NCBI GenBank assembly: GCA_963931865.1
Contig: OZ007505.1
Coordinates: forward strand, 6,712,653 to 6,776,652
DNA: 64,000 bases
Reading direction: 5' to 3'
Source: Axinella damicornis
Lineage: Eukaryota; Porifera; Demospongiae; Axinellida; Axinellidae
Position numbers and translations under genes: made by a program. This document shows positions 14,043 through 23,271 of the stretch, in pieces; position 1 is the stretch's first letter; every line of letters begins with the position of its first letter. The notes under the pieces are model-generated. The model searched no databases. It was not told where the DNA came from and was given only the letters and a program-made list of their open reading frames with translations.

Positions 14043-16463
14043 AACAGAGCACATGCCAGCACCAATTATACAGGTCTTCATTCGCTGGCACTCCCCTCCA
14101 TCTCCCGCCACAACCTCTTGCAGTCCACATATAATAAACTTGATGATGTCACTGCCATCCAGTGCTGGCTTCAGCCACTGCATGTCACATTTGAAGGAGA
14201 GGCAGGTGAGCGTGTGAGGGGAGGCAGGTGAGCATGTGAGGGTGGAGAGGGTGTGTCAGGGATAGGCAGGTGAGCATGTGAGTGTGAGGGTGTGAGGAGA
14301 GGGTGTGTGAGGGAGAGACATGTAAGTGTGTGAGGGTGTGGGTATGATGGGAGGCAGATGAGCATGTGAGGATGAGGGTATGAGGAGAAGGTGTGTGAGG
14401 GAGAGACAGGTAAGGGTGTGAGGGAGAAGTAGGTAAAGGTGTGTGAGGGAGAAGCAGGTAAAGGTGTGTGAGAGTGTGAGGGAGAAGCAGGTAAAGGTGT
14501 GTGAGGGGGAAGCAGGTAAAGGTGTGTGAGGGTGTGTGAGGGAGAAGCAGGTAAAGGTGTGTGAGGGTGTGTGAGGGAGAAGCAGGTATGTGAGGGTGTG
14601 TGAGGGAGAAGCAGGTAAAGGTGTGTGAGGGAGAAGCAGGTAAAGGTGCATGTGAAGGAGAGGAAATGCCATTGTCTGTGCCAGGCCGACCATTAACTCC
14701 CCGGTGTGTCTGTGGCAGGAATCTGCAGTGGTCCTCGGCGTGAGTTCTGGTCCTGTTTCTCTCGTGCCCTGGCCAACGAGGAGAAGAAAGTGTTTCACAG
14801 CTGTGACGATGGACAGCTGAGGTATGTAGTGAATGCAGTGTAGCTACATATAAAATTGATACTCCAATCAGTGCATACCAAACTGTGGTGATTACTGGGG
14901 CCTGACTGCCAGGCCACCCCATACTGTGAGCAATGTGGAGCTGGAGGGTGGCCTGGGGGCGGGGCACGGCTACTGTGAGCAATGTAGAGCTGGAGAGGTC
15001 GCCTGGGGGCGGGGCACGGCTACTGGGAGCAATGTAGAGCTGGAGGGTGGCCTGGGGGCGGGGCATGGCTACAGTGTAGTGTGAGCTGGAGGGTGGCCTG
15101 GGGGCGGGGCACGGCTACTGGGAGCAATGTAGAGCTGGAGGGTGGCCTGGGGGCGGGGCATGGCTACAGTGTAGTGTGAGCTGGAGGGTGGCCTGGGGGC
15201 GGGGCATGGCTACAGTGTAGTGTGAGCTGGAGGGTGGCCTGGGGGCGGGGCATGGCTACAGTGTAGTGTGAGCTGGAGGGTGGCCTGGGGGCCAAGAGTA
15301 TTGGCTGCTGCAGCATCGATATGTGTGTGACAAGAGAGGAAAATTGTAAGGCTTGTTCAGCTGGGCGCAGGAGGGACACAAACTTAGGGTCAACCCTTGT
15401 CTCCCCTGTGATGTGCCAAGCTAAGCAATTGATACTGATGCACAGCCAACAGGAAACACAGACCCTTGTGGATAGAATGGCTGCGTGGTCATGATGACCC
15501 ACCCTAATGGCCTACCCATGGGTCACAAACGTAGAACCATTAATTTTGGTCATGCTACATTCCAAGATCTGAGGTTGTGTCTAATCAGCGAGAGTGTGGG
15601 TTTGCCAACACCAGTAGGAGCAGTTTGCTGACAGCTGTGACGATTGAAGGTGTTTGCCAATGGGGACAATGGGAGTGGAGTGTGTATACTGGCAAACGGT
15701 GTGCAGATTGCGCACCATTTTTTCCCTTTTAATTGCACACATTTCCATTCATTACAAGCAAGTCGTTCCAGTTCTCCCACTCACACACGGACACAAAATA
15801 AGATGACAGACACAGGATTTCCTTAGTAGTAGAAAGTTGGCAGTAAAAGGTTTATCTTCTTCCTGTGGTAACGACTCCAGTACCAGTTGTTCCCTCTGAT
15901 CATGTCCTTGTGTCCGGTGTCTTCGTCTGTTTTTTTTTTTTCTGTTATGAGCTCCGGTTTCCCTTACTCAATTAACCCCGTCTAGTGTCTACCACTCGTC
16001 TGCCTGCCTTTGGCATCGTACTTGCCGTTTATTGATGATGTAATGGTGATGTATTGTATCCAGTGATGTATTGATATGAAACTGTAATGGTGATGTAAAT
16101 GTAATGGTGATGTAAATGTAATGGTGATGTAATGGCAATGTCATGGTAAGAGATATCCGATTTGTATAGAGCTGAAACTGTAATGTATGTAATGGTATTG
16201 TGATGGATACAGCTATGCAATGATGATGAACTATACAATGATGTAATGCTTGTCCTCAGTCTGCAGCCATGCGTGGTGTTCTCCAAGTACTGCAAAGCCC
16301 TCACCTCTAATGCTGCGCTGGCAGACCACATGAAGTTGCTGCACTGGGTGGGTATGATGGTGGCCTCTGCCGTGTTCCATGGGGACACGGTTAGCTTCAA
16401 CCTCACAAAGCCGCTAATCAAACAGGTAGTAGACGTACATACCCCCGCACTCACACACACGCA

Positions 16464-16531
<68 letters not shown>

Positions 16532-17420
16532 CGGATCTAGAAATTTTGAAAGGGGGGTTCAGCAGGTTGGTTGGCACATACACAGCGCGCACCGCTGTGA
16601 AGTGGTTATCAGTCCGCGCGAAGCGCAGAAATTTTTTTTATGTGTTCTTTTTAGCAATCAGGAAGCGCTCTCGTAGCATCTCTGCGCATTCTGGACACGT
16701 TCCCAGACGCAAAAAAGATTGACTAAGTAACCAGTAAGTATCGATGTGTGGGGCTGATAGCTTCCTTCTTTTCATCGTCGACGGATTACAATCACGTACG
16801 TGGACAGTCGATTGAACACTGCGTTATTGCTTTATTTTCTAATTATACGTATATACAGAAACAAAAATAACTGATGTAAAATTAGTAGCAAGCGTAAACC
16901 TAGCTAGCACATGCACACTGGCCCTCACTCACAGTATCAGATGTCATAATTCTTGTAGACAGCATTGCATGGCTCGTGGTGTTCGTGCTTGCGTGTTTGT
17001 CCTAGTTACGACAGTACACAAGCTGAAAGTCAGGTTAGTGGCAGCTGTCTCACTGTTTTGGCTCGATAATTGGAGCGTGTCAACCGGTGTAGATCCCACT
17101 GGGTAGACTGAATAGTGTTGTTAGGACTCCTAGACACCACATGTACTATCAGCAAATGTTCCAGGCATTTTTTTCCCAGTTGCTGGGCGCTTGATGGTGC
17201 CATTGTACGAAGGTCAAGCTGTTGGTTCATATACCTGATCTGATCTCCCTCGACTCCCATAACCTCCTATATAGGGGTACTGGAAACCTATGAAACCCAG
17301 CAGAGCCAAATTAATGTGCAGTGTTGTAGTACTGCCTTATTTGGCAGGTTTTAAACTTAGTATCGTATGTGACTGTTACTAATTATGGAACAATGGTGCT
17401 GTCCTCCTCCTCCATCATAC

Positions 17421-17483
<63 letters not shown>

Positions 17484-20400
17484 GTTGGGTTCACCCCTCA
17501 CCCACCCTGCTGACTTGGAAGATGTTGACCGGGAGTTTTACCATTGCCTCACCATGTGGTTGCAGAGTGAAGGAATTAGTGGTACGTTTACCACTCCTAG
17601 TCCCGTGGCCAGACCCAATTCCACAAAGAGGGCAGTCAGTGCAATCACGAATCATGTTGCAAGAGTTAGAGATATATTAGTCCATGCCAAACTTGTTTTT
17701 TTTTGCTGCTGTATTTGGTCGTACCACCATGCTGTTTGCATTGGCACTTTGATTCTTGCCTGCAATAAGGGACTCACTAGTACATATACCTAGCCTAGTG
17801 AATCAGCTGTACTCGGAGGGGGTGGGAAAAATAGTTACGCCAGGTTCCATTCCAGAATGGAATTGCATCATCTATCACAAAGCGTGCACAAGTCACGAGG
17901 ACTGACTGGTTGAAAATTACCCATCTAGCAATAGATGGCATCGAGATCGTGTACATGTGTTTTTTTGTTTTTTTTTGCTAATGAGACAAACAACAGGAGG
18001 AGACTCCACGGTGTGTACACAGAAGTTCTATACCTGTGTGAACATTATGATATTCTGGCAAATGGAATGGAAACCGACAAAACCCTTTTTTTTTTCTTAC
18101 CCCCTCCCACAAAATATATAGCTGGCTCATGAGACTGACATGTACCTACAAAACAGCTGGCTCTATAAGAGCTTCCACTTCTGCTCGTTGTGGTCTCTGA
18201 TTGGTTGAATGTTAGCCACATATGTAATCTGTTAGTACCTAGTGATTGGACCTCATCAATGTCACCTGACATATGAGACCACACCCACTTCATGCCAATG
18301 AAATATTTCAGATCTTGAGCTCACGTTCACCTGCACCCTGCTATGTCCCTGGGATGGACAGTCCATCGACGCTCCCCTGATGGAGGACGGGAGGAGCAAA
18401 TCAGTCTCAGAGGACAACAAGGTATGTTTGATGGGGATACTGTTATTATTGGACAACCTAGTATATGTAGTACACATTTTGTATGTCTTGGAGATTACTG
18501 TCATGGAAATTTTCTGTGCAGTCAGTACGTACAAGGGTCGTTAAGTTTAATACCTAACGTTGAATGTGAGACTTTCAGCTTCATGATGTCACATCCGGCA
18601 ATGTCCTTGGGACTTAGATTCTGCATGAGCAGAAAGGGCGAGACATGGGGAGGTGGGTGGGTGCACCCGAAGGGTGCAAACAACATGGCCATGTCTGGAC
18701 TCAGCAGTAGAAAGGCTATTTCCGGCATAAATGGACTTAGAAAGTAGCCGTCTTGCCTTGTAGGTCCTCAATTTCCAGCGTTCCTGGCCCGTTAAGTCAC
18801 ATACATGTATATATATGCCTAGTATGACCTCAAGAAAAAACTTGCATGGGCCTTAATGAATTAATTAATTACCGTAGTCGCGCGTTATTAGGCGCATGCG
18901 CCTATAACTCAACAGGAAGGAAATATGCGCCTATAAGCGAGATGTGCTTAATAACACATATAATAATAATGACATTCCTCGAATAGGAAGCACGCTTCAA
19001 TTCGAATATAGCTGTTTTCCACTCTGAAGGAACGAAAATGGCACAGAGTTTCTGGAAGAAGACTGCAGCGCTTACCTGGGACGAGAGTTGAACCTGCACC
19101 TAACAGCGAATATGTGCCTATAAGTGAGATGCACCTAATAACACGCGACTACGGTAATTAAGTCCTAATTTGAAGGCTACAAACTGACATGGAGAATTCC
19201 CTGCATGCTATACATGTTCAAATGCTATAGAGCCACATATGGAGGCATGATATAGGCCGAATATTTGCACACACTGAAGAGCTCATGGAGTTGTCCTAGC
19301 CTTTTATGGAATTCATGCAGTAGAGTGAGTGGTGAGTGGTTTTTGCAAATGAGCGGACCAACTGGAGACTACTAGAACAACCTATGACCTTAGCCAACAG
19401 ACTTCGAATTGGGGAGCCTGTTTGCTCATTGAACAGTAAATTAACTCTCAGCTGCATTGCCTATTGTGCTCATGCTACATGGAAAAATGCTAACAAAAGC
19501 AGACCAGCTTCATGTTGGTCCCAAACCCTGCTTCCTCTACGAAGCACAGAGCAATACACCAAAGCGGGAATAGCAGAGTACAGCAGACCAACTGGTCCCA
19601 CCGTATAATTATTAAGTTTCTTGGCTACTCAGAACTTATCTCAGATGAAGCTTCTTTTATCTGTGTGCTGTCTGAGTTTTCTCCAAGGATATAGCCAAGA
19701 TGAGTGTAATGTATAGTGGCCAATTGCTGCAGTCTGATTGGTTGAAAGTCACTTGACATGACAGTTTTTCAGTCCATTGATCACCATGGCAACAACCTCA
19801 GGAAGTGGAACCAATTCATCTTTGAACCTGTGCAAATAGAAGCCCATGACAGGAGAGATAGCCCTTGCTTTATCCTCTCCTGATACTTCCTTGTTTTAGG
19901 TCGCTTTCAGTGTTGTTATATCAAGGCCTTGGATAGCAGGGTGCATGAATGGCGTCCGGCCACACGAGAACTAGGTGCCAACGATGTATAGCAACCTGTA
20001 TTGAAGCTGCAGTGATAGCAATATAATATGAGATCAGGCGTCATCTGCACAGCTGCACTGCAACTAGTATAGGGCAAAACTCACAGGAAGAGAAAGGCAC
20101 TCATAGCTCCACCACCAAGGTTAGTTTCAGCACAATCCTTATTGTGTTGGAGGTAGTGCATGACAGTGATCACGACGGTGTAGTGCTGTAGTCATAACCT
20201 TTGTACGCTACCAGGAGTGTGTAATGACGTCAAGAGTGGTCCGCTCTTTGCATCATTATGCGCTCCGACACTACCTTGTGTGCTTTAGTTATTACATGGA
20301 ACAATTTTCCTTACCGTACCAATAGTCCACGAGAAGAGCCTGGGCTCCAGGCTACCACCCACCAGGCAGGGGTATAACCTCTGCATAATAGCTTGTAATA

Positions 20401-21041
20401 ACACATCAGAGTGTACACTTATGACTGTTGGAATTGTAACCAATTGCCACATTTGTAATGGAAATTTTGATATGTCTGTGTGTGACATAATTGTTGCCAT
20501 CACAAGAGATTATTACTGCTTTTCACTTTGTTACTCAATCCTTACCAGCAAGAGTATGTCAACCAGGTATCACACTTCAAGCTGGAGGCGGCCATGCAGG
20601 AAGAGCTACACTCCTTCTTGAGTGGCTTCTGGAAGGTTAGTCTCAACAACAGACTATTTTGCCTTGCTAATTCCTCCAAATTTGAATATGGCTGACCACT
20701 CCTATTAAACATTGTACGTGCACATGTTCCATGCACATAATTATGGTCGCACATTCTTTTACTTACTCCCAATAGGTTATTCCCCGAAGGTGTATGCAGG
20801 TATTCACACCGAATGAGTTCTCCCTCATTCTGTCAGGAGTGCCCAGGATCGATGTTGAGGATTGGCAAAGAAACACAGAGGTGACACTGACTGTAATATT
20901 AGCTTGGAGAGGCAGTATTAATTTTATTGATCCAGAGTTAATAAAGTACTATTCTATGACGTGTAATTCTAGCACAATAATTTTATTACTTTAGGTAATG
21001 TGTTAATGCATCCTTCCATGCACCTAACACACACACCCACG

Positions 21042-21095
<54 letters not shown>

Positions 21096-21806
21096 AACAC
21101 ACAAACACATGCACACAGTACCATGGACTGAGTGCGTTACATAAAATAATGGTATGGTTCTGGAGGCTAGTCAAGAGCCTGAAGGAAGAAGAGAAGGCCC
21201 TCCTGCTGAAGTTTGCTACTGGCTCACCCCGGGTCCCCGCTGGTGGCTTTGCAAGCTTGCAGGTATCGTCAGGACTGTAGTCTGTTCAGTCTTCATGCAC
21301 CCATAATCTAGCCTCGTTCCCAGGCCAGGTTTTCACCGCCCTTCCGCATCCGTGTATTATTGTCAACGTAAACCGAAGAACAGAAAAAACAGGGTAGGCC
21401 TGGGAACGAGGCTACCCATAATCCACAAACTGGTACTAGCGATTGTTTGATTGTCATCACCATCCCCCATTAATGGGGTCCAGAACCTGCATGAAAATCA
21501 AGTTGTGCATGCATCGTTGCATGGAGGTGCTGGGTTATCAAATCTGAACTGATTGTGATTGCAGGGACTGTGTGGACCTACCAAATTTTCGATATCACTT
21601 ATCTCAGGAGTTGACAAGGTCAGGCAATGTTCTATTGTTCTTGAATTCAGTGGTATAAGTTTCTCTCTGTTGTCCCTTGGCAGATCCCACACGCCTCTAC
21701 ATGCTTCAACAACCTCAAGTTGTCAATGTACTCTTGTGAGCAAGAGCTGAGAGACAAGGTGCTCATTGCCATCCGATATGGCTGTGAAGGATTTGAGTTC
21801 TCATAA
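3008..21806 (+). CDS. Ankyrin-repeat HECT E3 ubiquitin ligase, HACE1-like, 1300 aa, 21 exons
   Basis: Transfers ubiquitin to substrates through a HECT catalytic cysteine. Exons: 3008-3243, 4027-4497, 5820-5944, 6708-6946, 9346-10118, 10486-10570, 11405-11690, 12107-12195, 12487-12678, 13219-13290, 13656-13840, 14048-14205, 14719-14821, 16260-16425, 17482-17581, 18312-18421, 20549-20635, 20776-20880, 21119-21262, 21565-21618, 21684-21806. All phases agree and the total is exactly 1301 codons. Residues 1-357 are charged and disordered, with basic clusters (RRSSRLKAK, GRRKRRKN), acidic-serine tracts and EHDFIDD. Ankyrin repeats lie near 370-460 and 739-830 (GNTPLMLAADVGHSAAL, GGTSPLHLAALSGW). 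The HECT domain fills about 900-1300; its end carries SGVPRIDVEDW, FATGSPRVPAGGF and the cysteine in HASTCFNNLKL (Cys1267, codon 21702-21704). The HECT part follows HACE1 closely, but HACE1 is about 909 aa without this N-terminus. Exons 1-4 could instead be a separate gene, although the frame runs on. Confidence 0.85.
3604..3706. repeat. Near-perfect long palindrome in intron 1
   Basis: About 50 bases starting TATAGGAGGGTTATAACTTG are followed almost at once by their inverted copy, centred near 3655. This is the structure of a fold-back MITE or recent hairpin insertion. The arms differ at one or two positions. Confidence 0.75.
3778..3855. mobile_element. Degraded TAGCCTCG-family hairpin MITE
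   Basis: Begins TAGCCTCGTTCCCAGGCC, with inner arms CTCACCCCAGC / GCTGGGGTGAG around a short loop. The right terminus has been lost or changed. Confidence 0.6.
4906..5463. mobile_element. TAGCCTCG-family MITE, 558 bp, 9-bp target duplication
   Basis: Lies in intron 2 of the ubiquitin ligase. It begins TAGCCTCGTTCCCGGGCC and ends GGCCCGGGAACGAGGGTA. It is flanked by the direct repeat CATTGTTGT at 4897-4905 and 5464-5472. No transposase frame is present. Confidence 0.8.
5478..5775. repeat. Imperfect tandem repeat, about 20-bp unit
   Basis: Many variants of ACAGTTACATTGCAGTATAC follow one another in intron 2, just upstream of exon 3. The copies are diverged and the phase wanders. Confidence 0.7.
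6541..6571 (+). repeat. Poly(G) tract
   Basis: A run of 31 consecutive G in intron 3. The length may be unreliable because long homopolymers are hard to sequence. Confidence 0.9.
7512..7667. mobile_element. TAGCCTCG-family hairpin MITE, 156 bp
   Basis: The two arms, about 70 bases each, pair almost fully. Outer ends are TAGCCTCGTTCCTAGGCC and GGCCTGGGAACGAGGCTA; inner arms include CATACGTGACCTTTGAAC. Flanks GGTACGGTC and GGTATGGTC look like a target duplication with one change. The inner arms are shared with the element at 30263-30373. Confidence 0.8.
7729..8111. mobile_element. TAGTCTCG-family MITE, 383 bp, 9-bp target duplication
   Basis: Terminal inverted repeats of roughly 85 bases start TAGTCTCGGAACCAGACC and contain CGGAGGAGGAGGAAAGGGTC-like sequence. 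The direct repeat GTCCTCATT at 7720-7728 and 8112-8120 is exact. No coding capacity. The terminus resembles that of the element at 52031-52745, and its CCAGACCCTTC motif recurs in the element at 27894-28147. Confidence 0.85.
8120..9340. other. Remainder of ligase intron 4
   Basis: No exon seen. A half palindrome near 8322-8350 (GGAGCGCATGAGCCGCC followed by TTCGGCG) shares its sequence with the hairpin at 23755-23808. The rest is AT-rich unique sequence with short copies of a TGATGAAACT-type phrase. Confidence 0.5.
9835..10065 (+). repeat. In-frame coding minisatellite, 33-bp unit, seven copies
   Basis: Inside exon 5 of the ubiquitin ligase, coding for residues 521-597. Each unit encodes an 11-residue block of the form EAPPPTCRSTV or EAPSPTCGSTM; the seventh is diverged (EVPSPTHGITI). 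The unit length keeps frame whatever the copy number, and one cysteine recurs in each of the first six. It interrupts the ankyrin region. Confidence 0.95.
10359..10460. mobile_element. TAGCCTCG-family hairpin MITE, 102 bp, 9-bp target duplication
   Basis: Arms TAGCCTCGTTCCCAGTCC...AGCTTTTCGTC fold back on each other. The direct repeat ACTTTTGTC is exact on both sides (10350-10358, 10461-10469). It ends only 25 bases before exon 6 of the ligase, so it sits across the branch-point zone of that intron. Confidence 0.85.
10571..11404. repeat. GTGTGTGGGTGGGA-type and pyrimidine-rich repeats in ligase intron 6
   Basis: 10575-10680 is a short-period GT/GGGA minisatellite. 11270-11400 is a long CT-rich tract ending in a CA run directly before the acceptor of exon 7. 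An inverted repeat lies in between (AAAATTGGCAGAAA near 10712 against its complement near 10935-11010). Confidence 0.7.
11970..12072 (+). repeat. Two poly(C) tracts before exon 8
   Basis: About 24 C at 11970-11993 and about 26 C at 12047-12072, separated by CT-rich sequence and followed by CA-rich sequence and the acceptor of exon 8. This amounts to an extended polypyrimidine tract. Confidence 0.85.
12780..13120 (+). repeat. CACACT-type tandem repeat and poly(G)
   Basis: Variants of TCACACACCCACACTG run through ligase intron 9, followed by about 22 G at 13098-13119. Confidence 0.8.
13862..14046 (+). repeat. Poly(G) followed by long CA microsatellite ending in a splice acceptor
   Basis: About 26 G at 13862-13887, then an almost pure CA repeat from 13919 to about 14040. 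It runs straight into CCCAACAG, the acceptor of ligase exon 12. Confidence 0.9.
14206..14680 (+). repeat. Minisatellite GTGTGAGGGAGAAGCAGGTAAAG
   Basis: Roughly 18-30 base units containing GTGTGAGGGAGAAGCAGGTA repeat through ligase intron 12. The consensus contains CAGGTAA, a good match to a splice donor, repeated many times just downstream of the true donor of exon 12. The long minus-strand frames here are the repeat read in reverse. Confidence 0.85.
14928..15295 (+). repeat. Minisatellite with GC boxes, about 46-50 bp unit
   Basis: Eight or so units of GGAGGGTGGCCTGGGGGCGG followed by GGCATGGCTACAGTGTAGTG or a variant (TACTGGGAGCAATGTAGAGC). Each unit holds GGGGGCGGGGC, an Sp1-type GC box. 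Located in ligase intron 13. Confidence 0.85.
15296..16259. other. Remainder of ligase intron 13
   Basis: No exon seen. 16035-16240 has loose repeats of GTAATGGTGATGTAAAT. Confidence 0.5.
16450..16530 (+). repeat. CA microsatellite
   Basis: An almost pure run of CA in ligase intron 14, followed by GGCGGATCTAGAAATTTTGA, which looks like the start of a dispersed element that I cannot name. Confidence 0.85.
17424..17481 (+). repeat. CA microsatellite ending in a splice acceptor
   Basis: The CA run ends ACACACAG, which is the acceptor of ligase exon 15. There is no other pyrimidine tract nearby. Confidence 0.9.
18870..19156. mobile_element. TACCGTAGT-terminated MITE, 287 bp
   Basis: Ends TACCGTAGTCGCGCGTTATT and its complement. 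Subterminal repeats of TATGCGCCTATAAGCGAGAT occur in both orientations. The termini share TACCGTAGT with the element at 58582-59174. A scrap of the same sequence lies near 48129-48165 (CACCTAACAGCAAATATG). No coding frame. Confidence 0.75.
21027..21118 (+). repeat. CA microsatellite ending in a splice acceptor
   Basis: CA-rich run ending GCACACAG directly before ligase exon 19. Confidence 0.85.
21309..21414. mobile_element. TAGCCTCG-family MITE, 106 bp, 9-bp target duplication
   Basis: Termini TAGCCTCGTTCCCAGGCC and GGCCTGGGAACGAGGCTA, flanked by exact CCCATAATC repeats (21300-21308, 21415-21423). Internal sequence ACCGAAGAACAGAAAAAAC is shared with the elements at 25530 and 36554, so these three form a subfamily. 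Located in ligase intron 19. Confidence 0.9.
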
Positions 21807-21999
21807 TAGAGTGACATGCATTGCTATACCTTCGTGTTATGTTGTGCTACATGTGATTTGGTATGCCATGTCATCCGCGCTGACCTGCATATGCAAGGTT
21901 TCTTCCGTAGTTGGAGCGCGGCGTGAAAATATAAAGCGAAAATCTATCCCAGATGCGGAAGAGCTAGTGAATTTCTGCTCTGCGTGAAGTGACTATCCA

Positions 22000-23271
22000 A
22001 TGGACATACTCAAGATTGCAATTATTTTGGCAGCAGTGTTGTGCGCAATGCACGCACAGGCTGACTTGCCCCGCTGTTCGAGTCTCCGTCGAGAACTCTT
22101 CGCAAAATTTGGGGCCGTTTTCAGAGATGGAAGGAATGTTTCGGGAGCCTGCGATCACCTCTGTGTCAACAACAACAGGAGGTTTGTGAAGCATGAGTAC
22201 GAGCTGCATGGATTGCAGATCATCGCTACACATAACCAGGTCCTACTACTGCAAACAATCCCTATTATCTATACTGCAAACAGTCAAAAAAACTCCGTGT
22301 AATGGACCCTGTGACAGATTGCATGAGCCAGCAAATTAACTAGGCCTACATGTAATGGTTACATATATACTCCGCACTAATTAATACCTGACTTGTTATC
22401 ATCATAATCATGTTCTTCACAGAGTGAGGCGCTTCTATGCATGCTGCCCTGGAAATACAGTGTTTGTGCCAACCGGTATACCCAAATCCAGCCGACCTCT
22501 AAATGCAGATGTCATGGTCGTATGCCAAATTCCTCCACCAACCACCCTTCCCCGTAAGTCTACCTGCATGAGTTCTTTAACAATTTTTGTAGACTTTTAG
22601 AGTTTTCATTCACATCCTCAGCTACTACTGCTCCACCATCAACTGCTTCGAATCAACTTTCCTCCTGTCCCTCTGGTCCAACACGATTGAATCACTACAG
22701 ACCAGCCAGTCAGGAGAGGTTGTGTGAATACACATGCTCAGTTCGTCTGTCCATCTTTGGGTATGTGACATCGATGTGTGTATACATGTAACCTCTTTCT
22801 AATCAACGATACACCCAGACTGCAATACTTGAGTAGTCTCATTCCCAGACCCAAACAACCCCAGCGTGGATCGCTTTCAGTATTGCGGCGCGAGATACTG
22901 CAAGCGATCTTCGCTGGGGTTGCCTTTTATGATATCTCTGCATGTACAGCACCCAATCTGCACGTCTAATTTCTAATGTAAAAGTGTTTTTCTAGTACTT
23001 TGATGTGACTAAACAGAAGGTTTTCAAAAAGACTCTTGCACTGCCTGAAAAGTGTTTTATTAACTCATGTGACTTGTTAGAGGACCAGCTAGATTGTCAA
23101 TTTAATCGCTCAGTTTATCACATGATTTCAATTTGCAGCATACCCACCGGTACCAGATCCAGGACCGTGCTTCGCTGCTGCAGCGGAGAGCCAATAGTTG
23201 GAAGCAGGGCCCTTCGACTATATGACTGCCCTGAAGTCCCAGAAGTCCCTGGAGGCAGTGATGACCAATGA
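22000..23271 (+). CDS. Secreted protein with two six-cysteine domains, 194 aa, four exons
   Basis: Unrecognised family. Exons 22000-22181, 22423-22553, 22622-22760, 23139-23271; phases 2, 1 and 2 agree and the total is exactly 195 codons. Residues 1-22 are a signal peptide (MDILKIAIILAAVLCAMHAQA). Domain 1 (about 24-97) has cysteines in RCSS, ACDHLC, ACCPG and VVCQ. A Pro/Thr-rich linker (PPPTTLPPTTAPPS) follows. Domain 2 (about 114-185) has SCPSG, LCEYTC, RCCSG and YDCP. Both obey C-xn-C-x3-C-xn-CC-x-G-xn-C, six cysteines each, which supports the model because the pattern crosses exon junctions. It probably forms three disulfides per domain outside the cell. Exon 1 could also use a donor at 22210, which puts exon 2 in another frame and ends early in exon 3; I prefer the model that keeps the internal repeat. 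It starts 193 bp after the ligase stop. Confidence 0.65.
22832..22925. mobile_element. Diverged TAGTCTC/TAGCCTC-type hairpin
   Basis: Begins TAGTCTCATTCCCAGACCC with inner arms CAACCCCAGCG / CGCTGGGGTTG. The right end is eroded. It lies in intron 3 of the six-cysteine gene. Confidence 0.5.

Noticed and set aside
22000..22210. Use of the 22210 donor for the six-cysteine gene
   Set aside because: It chains in phase to a stop in exon 3 but destroys the repeated cysteine module. Kept only as a possible alternative isoform.
23005..23271. 88-codon frame read as one exon from 23005
   Set aside because: Only the part from 23139 joins in phase with upstream exons and carries the cysteine pattern; the earlier part is intron.
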